Of a stretch of 64,000 nucleotides of DNA, positions 47,823-57,444 are shown one piece after another (positions within the stretch are counted from its first letter, which is position 1; every line of letters starts with the position of its first letter). The position numbers and the translations under genes were made by a program. The stretch is taken from positions 620,001 through 684,000 of the forward strand of contig NZ_JABWRF020000001.1 of the NCBI RefSeq assembly GCF_014268805.2, in the 5' to 3' direction. This DNA comes from Pseudomonas farsensis (lineage in GTDB: Bacteria > Pseudomonadota > Gammaproteobacteria > Pseudomonadales > Pseudomonadaceae). Below the pieces are notes generated by a model, which saw nothing but the letters and a program-made list of their open reading frames with translations, had not been told where the DNA came from and searched no databases.

Positions 47823-48296
47823 TCAGCCTTTGTTCAGCGCCTGGGCCGCGGCCAGCACCGCTTCCACATGCCCCGGTACCTTCACGCCGCGCCATTCCTG
47901 GCGCAGCACGCCGTTGGCGTCGATCAGGAAGGTGCTGCGGTCAACGCCCATGTATTCCTTGCCATACAGCTTTTTGAGCTTGATCACGTCGAACAGCTGG
48001 CACAGGGCTTCGTCCTTGTCGCTGATCAGCTCGAACGGGAAGGCCTGCTTGGCCTTGAAGTTCTCGTGCGACTTGATGCCATCACGCGAAACCCCGAATA
48101 CCACGGTGTTAGCCGCCTGGAACGCCGCGTACTGGTCGCGGAAACCCTGGCCTTCGGTGGTGCAGCCGGGGGTGCTGTCTTTCGGGTAGAAATACAACAC
48201 CACTTGCTGGCCCTTGAGTTCAGCCAGGCTGACGGCCTGGCCGCTGGTGGCCTGGGCATTGAAATCGGCGACCGGTTGGTCGATAGCTACGGCCAT
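47823..48296 (-). CDS. bcp: Thiol peroxidase Bcp (PrxQ-type peroxiredoxin)
   Basis: A 157-residue peroxiredoxin that reduces peroxides. The peroxidatic cysteine is in FYPKDSTPGCTTEGQGFRD (~residue 46). The position 5 residues later is Gly, not Cys, so the resolving cysteine may be absent or placed elsewhere (there is a Cys in DEALCQLFD). It follows gcvR by 10 bp, an arrangement common in this genus. Confidence 0.95.
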   Translation of the reverse strand: MAVAIDQPVADFNAQATSGQAVSLAELKGQQVVLYFYPKDSTPGCTTEGQGFRDQYAAFQAANTVVFGVSRDGIKSHENFKAKQAFPFELISDKDEALCQLFDVIKLKKLYGKEYMGVDRSTFLIDANGVLRQEWRGVKVPGHVEAVLAAAQALNKG

Positions 48297-48306
48297 GGGA
48301 GCTTCC

Positions 48307-48867
48307 TTAGACAGGGTTCTGTGGGCGCCACGGTTCGATCAGCGCGTCCAGGTTCAGGGCATCGGCAAAGTCCAGGAACTGGTCGCGCAACCAGCTGATC
48401 TGCGTGCCAGCCGGCAGGATCACAGTGAACTGGGCATTGAGCATGCTGCTGCCGGTTTGCGGCGCCAGGTAGGTGTCGCAGGTCATGGCGTCCAGCTCGA
48501 CGTGGTGGTCGAGGAAGAACTGGCAGAGCTCGTTGACGATGTCCGGGCGATAGGCGGCGCTGACATAAGCGACGTACGGTAGTGCCTGCGGGCGTACTTC
48601 CTGCTCGGCGCTACGCACCACATCAAGGGTCAGGCCGTGTTTCTTGGCCAGGCCCGGCAGGGTGGTTTCGAGGCGTGCCAGGGCATCCCAGCTACCGCCG
48701 ACTTGCAGCACCAGGGCGCTGGTTTCGCCGTGGCGGGTCAGGCGCGAGGACACTACCGCGCAGCGGTTTTCGAACGCTGCGCGGCTCAGCACATTGGCCA
48801 GCTCCATGGGGTTGGGCCCCAAGGCGCTGATGACGAGGAATTGTTCGCGGACGGTGGCGGTGGACAT
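48307..48867 (-). CDS. gcvR: Glycine cleavage system regulator GcvR-like (tandem ACT)
   Basis: A 186-residue protein with two ACT domains (EQFLVISALGPNPMELANVL and the second around ALPYVAYVSAAYRPDIVNEL). GcvR binds glycine and antagonises GcvA in enterics; here it is divergent from dapA and upstream of bcp. Confidence 0.92.
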   Translation of the reverse strand: MSTATVREQFLVISALGPNPMELANVLSRAAFENRCAVVSSRLTRHGETSALVLQVGGSWDALARLETTLPGLAKKHGLTLDVVRSAEQEVRPQALPYVAYVSAAYRPDIVNELCQFFLDHHVELDAMTCDTYLAPQTGSSMLNAQFTVILPAGTQISWLRDQFLDFADALNLDALIEPWRPQNPV

Positions 48868-49093
48868 GCAGCATTCCTAAAGCGATGAGCGGTCGGCGCA
48901 GGACGTGGTGGGCGGCCTTGCAGGCAGGGCAGCGGGCACTGTCGACGGCCCGGCGGGCCGCGTTGCACCGATCAAAGGATCAAGGGTAGCGAAAAGCAGC
49001 GCGAAGGGGAATGCTCCGCCCGCCTGCTTCGCTTGTGCAAGGCCGATGGCGCCAGTACCATTACCGCTCTCTTTTTCCGGCAGGAGCAGTTAC

Positions 49094-49981
49094 ATGATTG
49101 CGGGCAGTATGGTGGCGTTGGTCACACCCATGGATGCACAAGGGCGTGTGGACTGGGGCAGCCTCGACAAACTTGTAGACTTCCACCTGAAAAACGGCAC
49201 TCACGCCATCGTTGCGGTCGGCACCACGGGTGAGTCCGCTACCCTCGATGTCGAAGAGCACATTCTGGTCATCAAGCACGTGGTCGAGCGCGTCAAACGC
49301 AGCGACCACTCCGTGCCGGTGATCGCCGGTACCGGTGCCAACTCCACTGCCGAAGCGGTGCACCTGACGCAAAACGCCAAAAATGCCGGCGCCGACGCCT
49401 GCCTGCTGGTGGTGCCGTACTACAACAAGCCGACGCAAGAAGGCCTGTACCAGCACTTCAAGCTCATTGCCGAATCCGTCGACATCCCGCAGATCCTCTA
49501 TAACGTGCCCGGCCGCACCTCCTGCGACATGCAGGCCGAAACCGTTATCCGCCTGTCGAGCGTGCCGAACATCATCGGCATCAAGGAAGCCACCGGCGAC
49601 CTGGTGCGTGCCAAGGCCATCCTCGATGGCGTAGGCAGCGACTTCATCGTGCTGTCCGGCGACGATCCGACTGCCGTCGAGCTGATCCTGATGGGCGGCA
49701 AAGGCAATATCTCCGTGACTGCCAACGTCGCCCCGCGCGAAATGGCCGATCTGTGCGAGGCCGCCCTTGAGGGCAATGCCGAGAAGGCCCGCGCGATCAA
49801 CGACAAACTCATGCCGCTTCACAAAGACCTGTTCTGCGAGGCCAACCCGATTCCGGTGAAGTGGGCACTCGTTGAAATGGGCCTGATGAAAAAAGGTATC
49901 CGCCTGCCGCTGACCTGGCTCAGTGAAGGCTGCCACGACAAAGTCCGTACTGCCTTGCGCCAGTCCGGCGTACTGGTTTAA
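49094..49981 (+). CDS. dapA: 4-hydroxy-tetrahydrodipicolinate synthase
   Basis: A 295-residue lysine/diaminopimelate enzyme that condenses pyruvate with aspartate semialdehyde. The conserved GTTGESATL, the catalytic tyrosine in [14 protein letters not shown], and the Schiff-base lysine in [11 protein letters not shown] are present. The ATG at 49094 follows AGGAGCAG. It forms a unit with bamC (17 bp gap). Confidence 0.97.
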   Translation: MIAGSMVALVTPMDAQGRVDWGSLDKLVDFHLKNGTHAIVAVGTTGESATLDVEEHILVIKHVVERVKRSDHSVPVIAGTGANSTAEAVHLTQNAKNAGADACLLVVPYYNKPTQEGLYQHFKLIAESVDIPQILYNVPGRTSCDMQAETVIRLSSVPNIIGIKEATGDLVRAKAILDGVGSDFIVLSGDDPTAVELILMGGKGNISVTANVAPREMADLCEAALEGNAEKARAINDKLMPLHKDLFCEANPIPVKWALVEMGLMKKGIRLPLTWLSEGCHDKVRTALRQSGVLV

Positions 49982-49998
49982 TCGAGGAAGTACACCGC

Positions 49999-51114
49999 AT
50001 GAAGCGATTGGCTGGTCTTTCCACCCTTGCCCTGATCATCTCCAGCACCAGCGGTTGCGGCTGGCTATGGGGCGAGGACGGCTATTTCCGCGACCGCGGC
50101 AGCGACTACCTGGAAGCGCGCCCCACCGCTGCCATGCAGCTGCCCCCGGACGCCACCAACGTCAAGCGTCTCGACCCGTTGCTGCCGATTCCGCGCAACG
50201 TTGCCGACGACCGTGCCACCGGCGAGTTCGAAGTGCCACGCCCGCAGCCGCTTTCGGCCAGTGCCGATGTCAGCGACTTCACCCTGCAGCGCAGCGGCAG
50301 CAGCCGTTGGGTACTGGCCCAGCGTGCGCCGGCCGAAGTCTGGCCGGTGACTCACCAGTTCTTCGAAGACAACGGTTTCCGCATCGCTGAAGAGCGCCCG
50401 CAGACCGGCGAATTCACCACCACCTGGCAGCGTTTCGACGAGCTGTCGGCGTCGCTCGGCCAGCGTCTGGCCAGTGTCTCCAGCAGCCAGGACAGCGAAG
50501 TGCGGGTACGTGTACGCATGGAGCCCGGCGTGCAGCGCAACACCTCCGAGGTGTACGTGGTCACCGTCGAGCGCCCGGCAGGCAGCACGGCCCAGCCTGA
50601 TTTCCCGTCCAACTCCACCAATGCCGGCGCCGACGCGTTGCTGGTCGACGAAATGCTCGCCAGCATGAACCGCAATGCCGAAAAGGGCGGTTCGGTGTCG
50701 TTGCTCGCCGCGCGTGATTTCGATGCCCCGAGCCAGGTCAGCCTGAGCGAAGACGGCAGCGGCAACCCGGTGCTCAACCTGGGCTCCGACCTCGACCGCG
50801 CCTGGTCCGGCGTTGGCCGTGCCCTGGAGCAAGGCGAGTGGCGCGTTGAAGACATCAACCGCAGCCTGGGCCTGTACTACATCAACCTGTCCGAAAAGCC
50901 TGACGACAAGCAGAAAGAGCCTGGCTTCTTCAGTCGCCTGTTCGGCAGCGAGCCGAGCAAGGAAGAGCGTGAAGCCCGCGCCGAGCGTTACCAGGTGCGT
51001 CTGAGCAAGGTGGGCGAAAACGTCCAGGTGACCGTCGAGAAGAACATCAACACCGTGGCCCCGGCCGATGTCGCCCGCCGCGTGCTGAGCGCCATCCAGG
51101 ACCGTCTGGGTTAA
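49999..51114 (+). CDS. bamC: Outer-membrane assembly lipoprotein BamC
   Basis: A 371-residue lipoprotein (NlpB family) of the BAM complex. The lipobox is SGC at residue ~20. An unstructured N-terminal region (YLEARPTAAMQLPPDATNVK) that contacts BamD is followed by two helix-grip domains. It lies downstream of dapA as in E. coli. Confidence 0.94.
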   Translation: MKRLAGLSTLALIISSTSGCGWLWGEDGYFRDRGSDYLEARPTAAMQLPPDATNVKRLDPLLPIPRNVADDRATGEFEVPRPQPLSASADVSDFTLQRSGSSRWVLAQRAPAEVWPVTHQFFEDNGFRIAEERPQTGEFTTTWQRFDELSASLGQRLASVSSSQDSEVRVRVRMEPGVQRNTSEVYVVTVERPAGSTAQPDFPSNSTNAGADALLVDEMLASMNRNAEKGGSVSLLAARDFDAPSQVSLSEDGSGNPVLNLGSDLDRAWSGVGRALEQGEWRVEDINRSLGLYYINLSEKPDDKQKEPGFFSRLFGSEPSKEEREARAERYQVRLSKVGENVQVTVEKNINTVAPADVARRVLSAIQDRLG

Positions 51115-51873
51115 GTGCGCTTCGCAGTTCTTGGAAGCGGTAGCCAGGGAAACGGCACGCTGATCGCCAGTGGTGACACGTTCATCCTGGTCGATTGCGG
51201 TTTTTCGCTACGTGAAACCGAGCGGCGCCTGGCGCTGCTCGGTGTGTCGGCGGCACAACTGAGCGCGGTGCTGGTGACCCACGAACATGCCGATCATGTG
51301 CATGGGGTGGGCTTGCTGGCGCGGCGCTACAACGTACCGGTGTACATGAGCCAAGGCACCCAGCGCGGCTTGCGCAAGCCGGTCGAGGTGGCGGGTTTTC
51401 TTGGCTGCGGCGACCTGCTGCACATTGGCGCGCTGCAAGTCAGTGCCGCCAGGGTCGAGCATGATGCCTACGAGCCGTTGCAATACGTGATCAGTGATGG
51501 TCGTCGGCGTTTTGGCATGCTCACCGACCTGGGCAGCTATGATTCACTGCTGCTGGAGCGCTACCAAGGGCTCGATGCGTTGCTGATCGAGGCCAACCAC
51601 TGCCGCGACCTGCTTGCCCGCGGGCACTACCCACGCTTTCTCAAGCTGCGAGTGGGTGGTAGCCAAGGCCATTTGAACAACCACCAGGCCGCGAGCCTGG
51701 TGGCCGAGCTGGGCTGGAACAACCTGCAGCACCTGGTGCTGGCCCACCTCAGCAGCAAGAACAACCTGCCACAACTGGCGCTGCAGTGCTTCGTCGACAC
51801 CCTCGGGTGCGACCCAGCCTGGCTCCAGGTGGCCAATCAGGACCATGGGCTCGACTGGCGCCACATCGCCTAG
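51115..51873 (+). CDS. MBL-fold metallohydrolase (YycJ/WalJ-like)
   Basis: A 252-residue metallo-beta-lactamase-fold protein with the metal motif [10 protein letters not shown], an early [16 protein letters not shown] and the [10 protein letters not shown] segment of the YycJ-type exonuclease-like group. It starts at a GTG directly abutting the bamC stop, with no spacer. Confidence 0.92.
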   Translation: MRFAVLGSGSQGNGTLIASGDTFILVDCGFSLRETERRLALLGVSAAQLSAVLVTHEHADHVHGVGLLARRYNVPVYMSQGTQRGLRKPVEVAGFLGCGDLLHIGALQVSAARVEHDAYEPLQYVISDGRRRFGMLTDLGSYDSLLLERYQGLDALLIEANHCRDLLARGHYPRFLKLRVGGSQGHLNNHQAASLVAELGWNNLQHLVLAHLSSKNNLPQLALQCFVDTLGCDPAWLQVANQDHGLDWRHIA

Positions 51874-51901
51874 CCCACCAACTCAGCAAGCGGAGCCCAT
51901 C

Positions 51902-52612
51902 ATGGAAAAACGCGAAGAACTTTACCGCGGCAAGGCCAAATCGGTTTACAAGACTGACGACGCCGACCGCCTGATCCTGCTGTTCCGCAACGACACCTCG
52001 GCGTTCGACGGCAAGCGCATCGAACAGCTCGACCGCAAAGGCATGGTGAACAACAAGTTCAACGCCTTCATCATGCAGAAACTCGAAGAAGCGGGCGTTC
52101 CGACCCAGTTCGACAAGTTGCTGGGCGACAACGAGTGCCTGGTCAAGAAGCTCGACATGATCCCGGTCGAGTGCGTGGTGCGTAACTATGCTGCCGGCAG
52201 CCTGGTCAAGCGCCTGGGCGTCGAAGAAGGCATCCAGCTGACCCCATCGACCTTCGAGCTGTTCCTGAAGAACGACGAGAAGGGCGACCCGTTCATCAAC
52301 GAGTCCCACGTGGTTGCATTCGGCTGGGGTACCGCCGAGCAGCTGGTCGAGATGAAAAAGCTGTCGCTCAAGGTCAACGAAGTGCTGGCCAAGCTGTTCG
52401 ATGACGCCGGCCTGCTGCTGGTCGACTTCAAGCTCGAGTTCGGCGTATTCCACGGCCAGATCGTGCTGGGCGACGAGTTCAGCCCAGATGGCTGCCGCCT
52501 GTGGGACAAGGAAACCCGCAAGAAGATGGACAAGGACCGCTTCCGCCAGGGCCTGGGTGATGTCATCGAAGCTTACGAAGAAGTCGCCAAGCGTCTGGGC
52601 GTGCCGCTGTAA
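51902..52612 (+). CDS. purC: Phosphoribosylaminoimidazole-succinocarboxamide synthase
   Basis: A 236-residue SAICAR synthetase of purine synthesis. The opening [48 protein letters not shown] and LVDFKLEFG are family signatures. Last gene of the dapA-bamC-MBL-purC series. Confidence 0.97.
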   Translation: MEKREELYRGKAKSVYKTDDADRLILLFRNDTSAFDGKRIEQLDRKGMVNNKFNAFIMQKLEEAGVPTQFDKLLGDNECLVKKLDMIPVECVVRNYAAGSLVKRLGVEEGIQLTPSTFELFLKNDEKGDPFINESHVVAFGWGTAEQLVEMKKLSLKVNEVLAKLFDDAGLLLVDFKLEFGVFHGQIVLGDEFSPDGCRLWDKETRKKMDKDRFRQGLGDVIEAYEEVAKRLGVPL

Positions 52613-52665
52613 CTCGCACGTTCACGCAAGCGCCTGATACCACGCGGATTTTTTTCAAAAAAAGT

Positions 52666-52693
52666 TTGCCTGAAACGAAAACGCTGGTATGAT
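52666..52693 (+). promoter_or_regulatory. tRNA-Ser promoter
   Basis: -35 TTGCCT (52666-52671) and -10 TATGAT (52688-52693), spacer 16 bp, 10 nt before the tRNA 5' end. The preceding AAAAAAAG tract may act as an UP element. Confidence 0.7.
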
Positions 52694-52703
52694 GCGCGCC
52701 ACT

Positions 52704-52793
52704 GGAGAGATGCCGGAGTGGTCGAACGGGACGGATTCGAAATCCGTTGTACTGGCAACAGTACCTAGGGTTCAAATCCCTATCTCTCCGCCA
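52704..52793 (+). tRNA. tRNA-Ser (CGA)
   Basis: A 90-nt tRNA with a long variable arm (TACTGGCAACAGTA), acceptor GGAGAGA/TCTCTCC, encoded CCA at 52791-52793 and anticodon CGA in the loop ATTCGAAAT. Confidence 0.96.
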
Positions 52794-52801
52794 TATAAGT
52801 G

Positions 52802-52836
52802 AAAGCCCCTGAAGGCACTGCCTTCAGGGGCTTTTG
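52802..52836 (+). terminator. Terminator after tRNA-Ser
   Basis: AAAGCCCCTGAAGG (52802-52815), CACTG, CCTTCAGGGGCTTT (52821-52834) with a T tail. It begins 9 nt after the tRNA. Confidence 0.93.
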
Positions 52837-52861
52837 CGTTGTGCGTTATTTAGTTTTGCTC

Positions 52862-52984
52862 ACTTGGCTCAACGTGCAAAAGGCTGTAACTGACAGCGTA
52901 GTAGTTGCTGAATCGGTTGATGTCCAAGTTCGGGCTGCGCACGACCAGGAAGCTATTGCGCAGGCTGTCTTCGATCAATAGCGC
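52862..52984 (+). pseudogene. Possible gene remnant (open frame without a good start)
   Basis: The frame reading VQKAVTDSVVVAESVDVQV ... EAIAQAVFDQ ends at a TAG near 52980. It has a protein-like hydrophobic/acidic alternation but no start codon or ribosome binding site of its own; the frame upstream runs through the tRNA terminator. It could be the 3' end of a lost gene or chance. Confidence 0.2.
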
Positions 52985-53075
52985 CCTTGTGGCATCGACT
53001 GTTGTTAGGGCAGCTTTTCCCGTATTATCCCCGCGCCATCAGTGTGGTGGCGGATCAAGGACTTAAAGGACTTTT

Positions 53076-53267
53076 ATGAAAAAGCTGATCAAAGCTACCG
53101 TAGCTATCGCTGTTGTTTCGGGCGTTGCCCTGCTGTCCGGCTGCACCGGCCAAGTCTACAACCAGCCTAAGAACTGCTCGTACGACTACCTGTTCCACCC
53201 AGCAGTTTCCATCTCCAAAATCATCGGCGGCTGCGGCCCGATCGACAAACTGCCTCAGCAGCAGTAA
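53076..53267 (+). CDS. Small YhfL-like lipoprotein (DUF4223)
   Basis: A 63-residue lipoprotein. The signal (KKLIKATVAIAVVSGVALL) is followed by SGC (Cys23). The mature part CSYDYLFHPAVSISKIIGGC is very close to E. coli YhfL as recalled, including two cysteines that may form a disulfide. The ribosome binding site AAAGGAC lies upstream. The function is unknown. It is flanked by its own promoter-like TATTAT (near 53024) and a terminator. Confidence 0.88.
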   Translation: MKKLIKATVAIAVVSGVALLSGCTGQVYNQPKNCSYDYLFHPAVSISKIIGGCGPIDKLPQQQ

Positions 53268-53309
53268 TTTTGGAAATGCCCCGATCAGGCCACTAATGGC
53301 GTGATCCAA

Positions 53310-53344
53310 GACCCCCGACCATGGATATGGCCGGGGGTTTTTGT
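53310..53344 (+). terminator. Terminator after the yhfL-like gene
   Basis: An ACCCCCG / CGGGGGT stem with a T5 tail (ending near 53344). Since the TonB receptor gene converges here, it serves the small lipoprotein gene. Confidence 0.85.
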
Positions 53345-53362
53345 TATTGGGGTCAAGCGGGT

Positions 53363-55792
53363 TTACCAGCGCAGCGACACGGTACCCAGCAGCGTGCGCT
53401 CTTCGCCCCAGTAGCAACGCCCGGCGTTGTTGCAGCCGGCCACGTATTCCTGGTTGAACAGGTTGCGCGCGTTGACTTCAACCGACCAGTTTTCGTCGAT
53501 GGTGTAGCCAACCTTGGCGTCCACCAAGGTGACATCACCGGTATCGAGCTTGCCGTACAGGGTTGCTGGTGTGTAGGCAAAGGTGCTGTCGAAGTGGCGC
53601 ACGCCTGCGCCGAGCTGCAGCCCTTTAAGGAAGCCGTCACGCCAGCGGTAGGTGCTCCACACCGAGGCCTGGTTGCGCGGTACGCCGGTCATTTGATGGC
53701 CTTCGTACAGCGAGCCTGCTACGTCCTTGGTGATGCGCGAGTCGGTATAGGTGTAGGCCGCCGTGACGTTGAGGTTTTCGTTCAGGTCGCTGTTGAGTTC
53801 AAGCTCCACACCCTTGGAGCGGCTGGCGCCGACCTGGCGGTAGTCGCCCACTGAGCTGTCGAAAAGCACATCGTCTTTTTTGCGCAGGTCGTACACCGAG
53901 GCGGTGAAGGCGGTGTTCCAGCCTTTGGGCTCATACTTGAGGCCTACTTCGTACTGCTCGCTGGTGGTCGGGTCGAGCGCGCCACCCTTGCTCTCGGTCT
54001 GCTGGGTTGGGGCGAAGGCGGTGGAGTAGCTGACGTACGGCGTCAGGCCGTTTTCGAACTGGTACATCACCCCAGTCTGCCAGGTGAAGTCGCTGTCCCA
54101 GTTATCCATGTCGGCTCTCGTGCCGGCCTTGTTGGTGAACTGACTGTTGACCCGGTCCAGGCGCCCGCCCAACAGCAGCACCCATTGGTCGACCTTGGTT
54201 TGCCACTGGCCGTACAGGCCATACATGGTCTGGTCCAGCACCGCGTCCTGTACGTGCACGGTCATGCTGGGCACGACATTCCACACCGGGTTGAAGACGT
54301 TGCTGGTGCCGCCGCTGCCGGCGTACCAATCCTGGCTGAACGAGGTGCGGTCCAGGCTTGCGCCCATCAGCACGGTGTGTTCGGCCGACCCGCTTTCAAA
54401 GTGGCCTTCAAACTGGTTGTCCAGCGAATAGGCGCTGGATTTGTTGAAGCGGTCGTAGGCGGTGTTGAAGACCGTGGTGCCAAAACCGCCGTTATTCAGG
54501 CTGCCAGGCCACATTTCCTGGCGGTCGATGCGCGATTGCAGGTAGCGCGAGTTCTGTCGGAACTGCCAGGTGTCGTTGAAGCGGTGGCTGAACTCGTAGC
54601 CCAGGCTCCAGGTTTCGCGCTCGAAGTTGTCCCAGTCAGGGTTGCCCGACAGTTGGTCCTTGTCGATCTTGCCATTGGGGTTGTTCAGCAGCGTGCCGGC
54701 GGCGGGGTGGCCGAGTTCCATCAAGGTGCGGTCGCGCTGGTAGGTGGCCAGCAGCGTCAGGCTGTTGAAGTCGTCGAAGTCCAGGGTCAGCGACGGCGCT
54801 ATGTAAAGGCGGTCGTCGGGCTGATGGTCGACTTGCGTGTCGGCGTTGCGGCCCATCATCACTACGCGCCCGAGAATATTGCCTTCATCGGTCAGTGGCC
54901 CAGAGACGTCCACGCCCAACTGGCGGCGGTTGTGCGAGCCGTAGCTGAGCTGCACCTCGCCGCGCGCTTCGGCGGTGGGGCGCTTGCTGACCAGGTTGAC
55001 CACGCCACCTGGGGCGTTTTCGCCATACAGAATAGAGGTGGGGCCACGAAACACTTCCACCCGCTCAAGGCCGTAGGGCTCGCTGCTGGTGTCGTAGCGG
55101 TTGCCCTGCACGCGCAGGCCGTCGCGCAGCAGGCCATAGCCGTAGTCGGTGGCATTGAAACCGCGAATGAAGAACAAGTCGCCAGCCTGGCCGTCACCGC
55201 CGGCAAAGGGCGGCGAGAAGATGCCCGGTACATAGCCGAGCACCTCGGTGAGGGTCTGCGATTGCTGGTCGTCCATGCGCTGGCGGGTTACCACCGATAC
55301 CGAGCGTGGCGTTTCGGCCAAGGCGGCGCCGGTTTTGCTCGCGGTATTGCTGGTTACGGCGCGGTAGCCGCTGTCGCTCTGGCCGTTGGCAGTCAGCAGC
55401 CCGGCGTTGATCGCGGTGGCGTCCAGTTGCAGCACGCCGTCTTGCGGGGCGGGTTGCAGCACATAGCCGGCGCTGCCCTGGGGCACGGCCTGCAAACCGC
55501 TGCCTTGCAGCAATAGTGCCAGGCCCTGGGCCACGCTGTAGCGGCCCTGCAAGCCCCGGCTGGTCTTGCCGGCAGCCAGTTCGTTGCTGCCAGCCAGGTA
55601 AATGCCGGCCTGGCCGCTGAACTGGTTGAGGGCGGCGGCCAGCGAGCCGGGGGCGATGTCGAAAGTCTGCTCTGCCGGGGTAGCCTGCGCAGCCTGCACA
55701 GTGGCTGCCGGCAGCAGTAGAGGGGCGGCGGCGCAAAGGGTGAGCGGCGCGGCGAGCGCCAGACGAAGCGCGGGGTGCAAAGGCGTCGGCAT
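53363..55792 (-). CDS. TonB-dependent siderophore receptor with signalling domain (FpvA/FecA type)
   Basis: An 809-residue outer-membrane receptor. A signal peptide ending near ATVQA is followed by an STN signalling domain (~45-125: FDIAPGSLAAALNQFSGQAG) that would contact the FecR-like regulator. The plug domain (SVVTRQRMDDQQSQTLTEVL, GFNATDYGYGLLRDGLRVQG) and a 22-strand barrel ending in GTVSLRW complete it. The ligand is probably a ferric siderophore that the strain need not make itself. The start at 55792 gives a clean signal; the upstream extension is unlikely. Confidence 0.94.
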   Translation of the reverse strand: MPTPLHPALRLALAAPLTLCAAAPLLLPAATVQAAQATPAEQTFDIAPGSLAAALNQFSGQAGIYLAGSNELAAGKTSRGLQGRYSVAQGLALLLQGSGLQAVPQGSAGYVLQPAPQDGVLQLDATAINAGLLTANGQSDSGYRAVTSNTASKTGAALAETPRSVSVVTRQRMDDQQSQTLTEVLGYVPGIFSPPFAGGDGQAGDLFFIRGFNATDYGYGLLRDGLRVQGNRYDTSSEPYGLERVEVFRGPTSILYGENAPGGVVNLVSKRPTAEARGEVQLSYGSHNRRQLGVDVSGPLTDEGNILGRVVMMGRNADTQVDHQPDDRLYIAPSLTLDFDDFNSLTLLATYQRDRTLMELGHPAAGTLLNNPNGKIDKDQLSGNPDWDNFERETWSLGYEFSHRFNDTWQFRQNSRYLQSRIDRQEMWPGSLNNGGFGTTVFNTAYDRFNKSSAYSLDNQFEGHFESGSAEHTVLMGASLDRTSFSQDWYAGSGGTSNVFNPVWNVVPSMTVHVQDAVLDQTMYGLYGQWQTKVDQWVLLLGGRLDRVNSQFTNKAGTRADMDNWDSDFTWQTGVMYQFENGLTPYVSYSTAFAPTQQTESKGGALDPTTSEQYEVGLKYEPKGWNTAFTASVYDLRKKDDVLFDSSVGDYRQVGASRSKGVELELNSDLNENLNVTAAYTYTDSRITKDVAGSLYEGHQMTGVPRNQASVWSTYRWRDGFLKGLQLGAGVRHFDSTFAYTPATLYGKLDTGDVTLVDAKVGYTIDENWSVEVNARNLFNQEYVAGCNNAGRCYWGEERTLLGTVSLRW

Positions 55793-55921
55793 GCGGGTCC
55801 CTGAAGTCGGTACGGTAGGTTGAAGGGGGTTGCCAGGGGTAAACCGGACGAGACCGAGAAAAGGGAACTGCGCGTGCAACTTTATTTTTGCACCCCGGTA
55901 ATCCTTACCTGGCCGCCCACT
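55793..55921. promoter_or_regulatory. Intergenic region between fecR-like and receptor genes
   Basis: Contains a dyad GTGCAA-N8-TTGCAC (55873-55892) at the 5' side of the receptor gene, on the minus-strand leader. By analogy with other FecI-controlled receptors the sigma-factor-dependent promoter should be here, but no consensus could be fixed. Confidence 0.35.
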
Positions 55922-56881
55922 TCAAGCCGGCTCCACACTCACCCACCATGGCGTCAGCCGTTGTACCCGCACCGGCAATGCCGCCTGTAGCAGCGCCAAT
56001 GCGCGGTCGGTGTCATCCAGCGGGAACGCGCCCATCACCGACAGCTGCGCCACCGACGGGTGCCAGCCCAGATGCCCGTGGCGGTAACGGCCCAGAGTGT
56101 GCAGCAGTTGCGCCAGGGGCATGTCCTCGGCGTTCAGGCGATGGTCGACCCACGATTGCCCGGCACTTTGCGCAGGCCCGCTGGCAGCGATGGCCTGGGC
56201 GTTGAACTCGACCCGCTGGCCGGCCTGCACGATGCGCCGCTCGCCGCCAAGGGCCGTGCACACTTCGACTGCGCCGGCGTACACGTTCAGCCGCGTAAGA
56301 TCGCCCTGCTGGCACACCGCGAAGCGCGTACCCAGGGCCTGCATACGCCCTTGGGCGGTGTCGACGAAGAAGGGGCGGCGGGGGTCATGGGCGGTGTCCA
56401 CCAGCATTTCGCCGAAGCGCAGGTGCAGTACCCGTGCCTGTGCGGTGAAGTCCAGGTCGATGGCGCTTTGCGCGCCCAGCCACAATTGGCTGCCATCAGC
56501 CAGGCGAGTGTGCCGGCTTTCGCCGATGCCGGTCGAAAGGTCTGCCGTCCACCCGGTCAAGGGCGCGCCGCGCCAGGCTTGCCAGCCGAGCATCGAGCTG
56601 GCGCCGAGCACCAGCAAGGTCTTCAGCCCGGCACGTCGGCTGAAACGCTGCGGCTGGTGCAGCACGCGGCCAGCGGCGCCGCCATCTTCGAGCAGTGGGG
56701 CGAAACGCTGGCCCACCCGTTGCACGTAATGCCAGGCCGCCTGGTGGTCGCCGTGCTGGTCAAGCCAGAGCTGCCATTGCTGCTGCAGGTGCGCAGGCAC
56801 CGGTTCTTCCTGCAGTTGCACGTACCAGTGCGCGGCCTGCTGCAGGCTTTGGTGGCTGAGTTTGGGGGCGGGCAGGCTCAT
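55922..56881 (-). CDS. FecR-family anti-sigma/sigma regulator
   Basis: A 319-residue protein. A cytoplasmic N-terminal domain (WYVQLQEEPVPAHLQQQWQL, DQHGDHQAAWHYV) binds the sigma factor, a single transmembrane helix follows (near TLLVLGASSMLGWQAW), and the periplasmic FecR domain (RLADGSQLWLGAQSAID, GEMLVDTAHDPRRPFFVDTA) receives the signal from the receptor. It starts 3 bp after the fecI-like stop. Confidence 0.93.
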   Translation of the reverse strand: MSLPAPKLSHQSLQQAAHWYVQLQEEPVPAHLQQQWQLWLDQHGDHQAAWHYVQRVGQRFAPLLEDGGAAGRVLHQPQRFSRRAGLKTLLVLGASSMLGWQAWRGAPLTGWTADLSTGIGESRHTRLADGSQLWLGAQSAIDLDFTAQARVLHLRFGEMLVDTAHDPRRPFFVDTAQGRMQALGTRFAVCQQGDLTRLNVYAGAVEVCTALGGERRIVQAGQRVEFNAQAIAASGPAQSAGQSWVDHRLNAEDMPLAQLLHTLGRYRHGHLGWHPSVAQLSVMGAFPLDDTDRALALLQAALPVRVQRLTPWWVSVEPA

Positions 56882-56884
56882 GGG

Positions 56885-57415
56885 TTATTCCACCAGCACG
56901 CCGTCGAGTTCGGCTTCGAGGATGGCGCAATGCAGCAACGCCTGGGCCAGGTACTTTTTGATCATGCGTTCGCTCACGCCAATGTGCGCCGCGATGTCGC
57001 GGTAGGCCATGCCATCGAGCTGGGCCAGTAGAAACGCCTGGCGCACCTTGCTCGGCAGGCGCAACAGCATGGCGTCGATCTCGTGCAGGGTTTCGACGAT
57101 GATCGCGTGCTGTTCGGGGGAGGGCTGTACGGCTTCGGGCTGCAGCGCCAGTTGTTCCAGCCAGGCGCGCTCAAGGCGCTGGCGCCGCCAGGTGTCGATG
57201 CACAGGCCGCGGGCGATGGTTGCCAGGTAGGAGCGCTCGCCATTGGCGCCGTCGAAGCTGCGCGGGCGCTGGATAATGCGCACGAAAGTGTCCTGCACCA
57301 GGTCAGCCGCTTCGCAGCGGCAGCCCAGGCGTCGGTACAGAAAACCCAGCAGCCAGCGCGAATGGCTGCAATACAAGGTCTGGATCGAGGCATTCACTTC
57401 AGGTGTCGAAACCAC
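56885..57415 (-). CDS. FecI-type ECF sigma factor
   Basis: A ~176-residue ECF sigma. Region 2 (WLLGFLYRRLGCRCEAADLV, QDTFVRIIQ) and region 4 (LDGMAYRDIAAHIGVSERMI) are clear. The start is uncertain: the frame extends to a TTG at 57466 (193 residues), but that region contains a putative Fur box, so the GTG at 57415 was taken. This gives 11 residues before IQTLY, as in relatives. It would direct transcription of the receptor gene when signalled through FecR. Confidence 0.85.
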   Translation of the reverse strand: MVSTPEVNASIQTLYCSHSRWLLGFLYRRLGCRCEAADLVQDTFVRIIQRPRSFDGANGERSYLATIARGLCIDTWRRQRLERAWLEQLALQPEAVQPSPEQHAIIVETLHEIDAMLLRLPSKVRQAFLLAQLDGMAYRDIAAHIGVSERMIKKYLAQALLHCAILEAELDGVLVE

Positions 57416-57444
57416 GGCGGCATCCGGCGCAAGCGCTGACTTTT

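Noticed and set aside
52704..53075. tRNA-Ser as an integration site of a mobile element
   Set aside because: No repeat of the tRNA 3' end, integrase or foreign genes were seen nearby; the tRNA has its own terminator directly after it.
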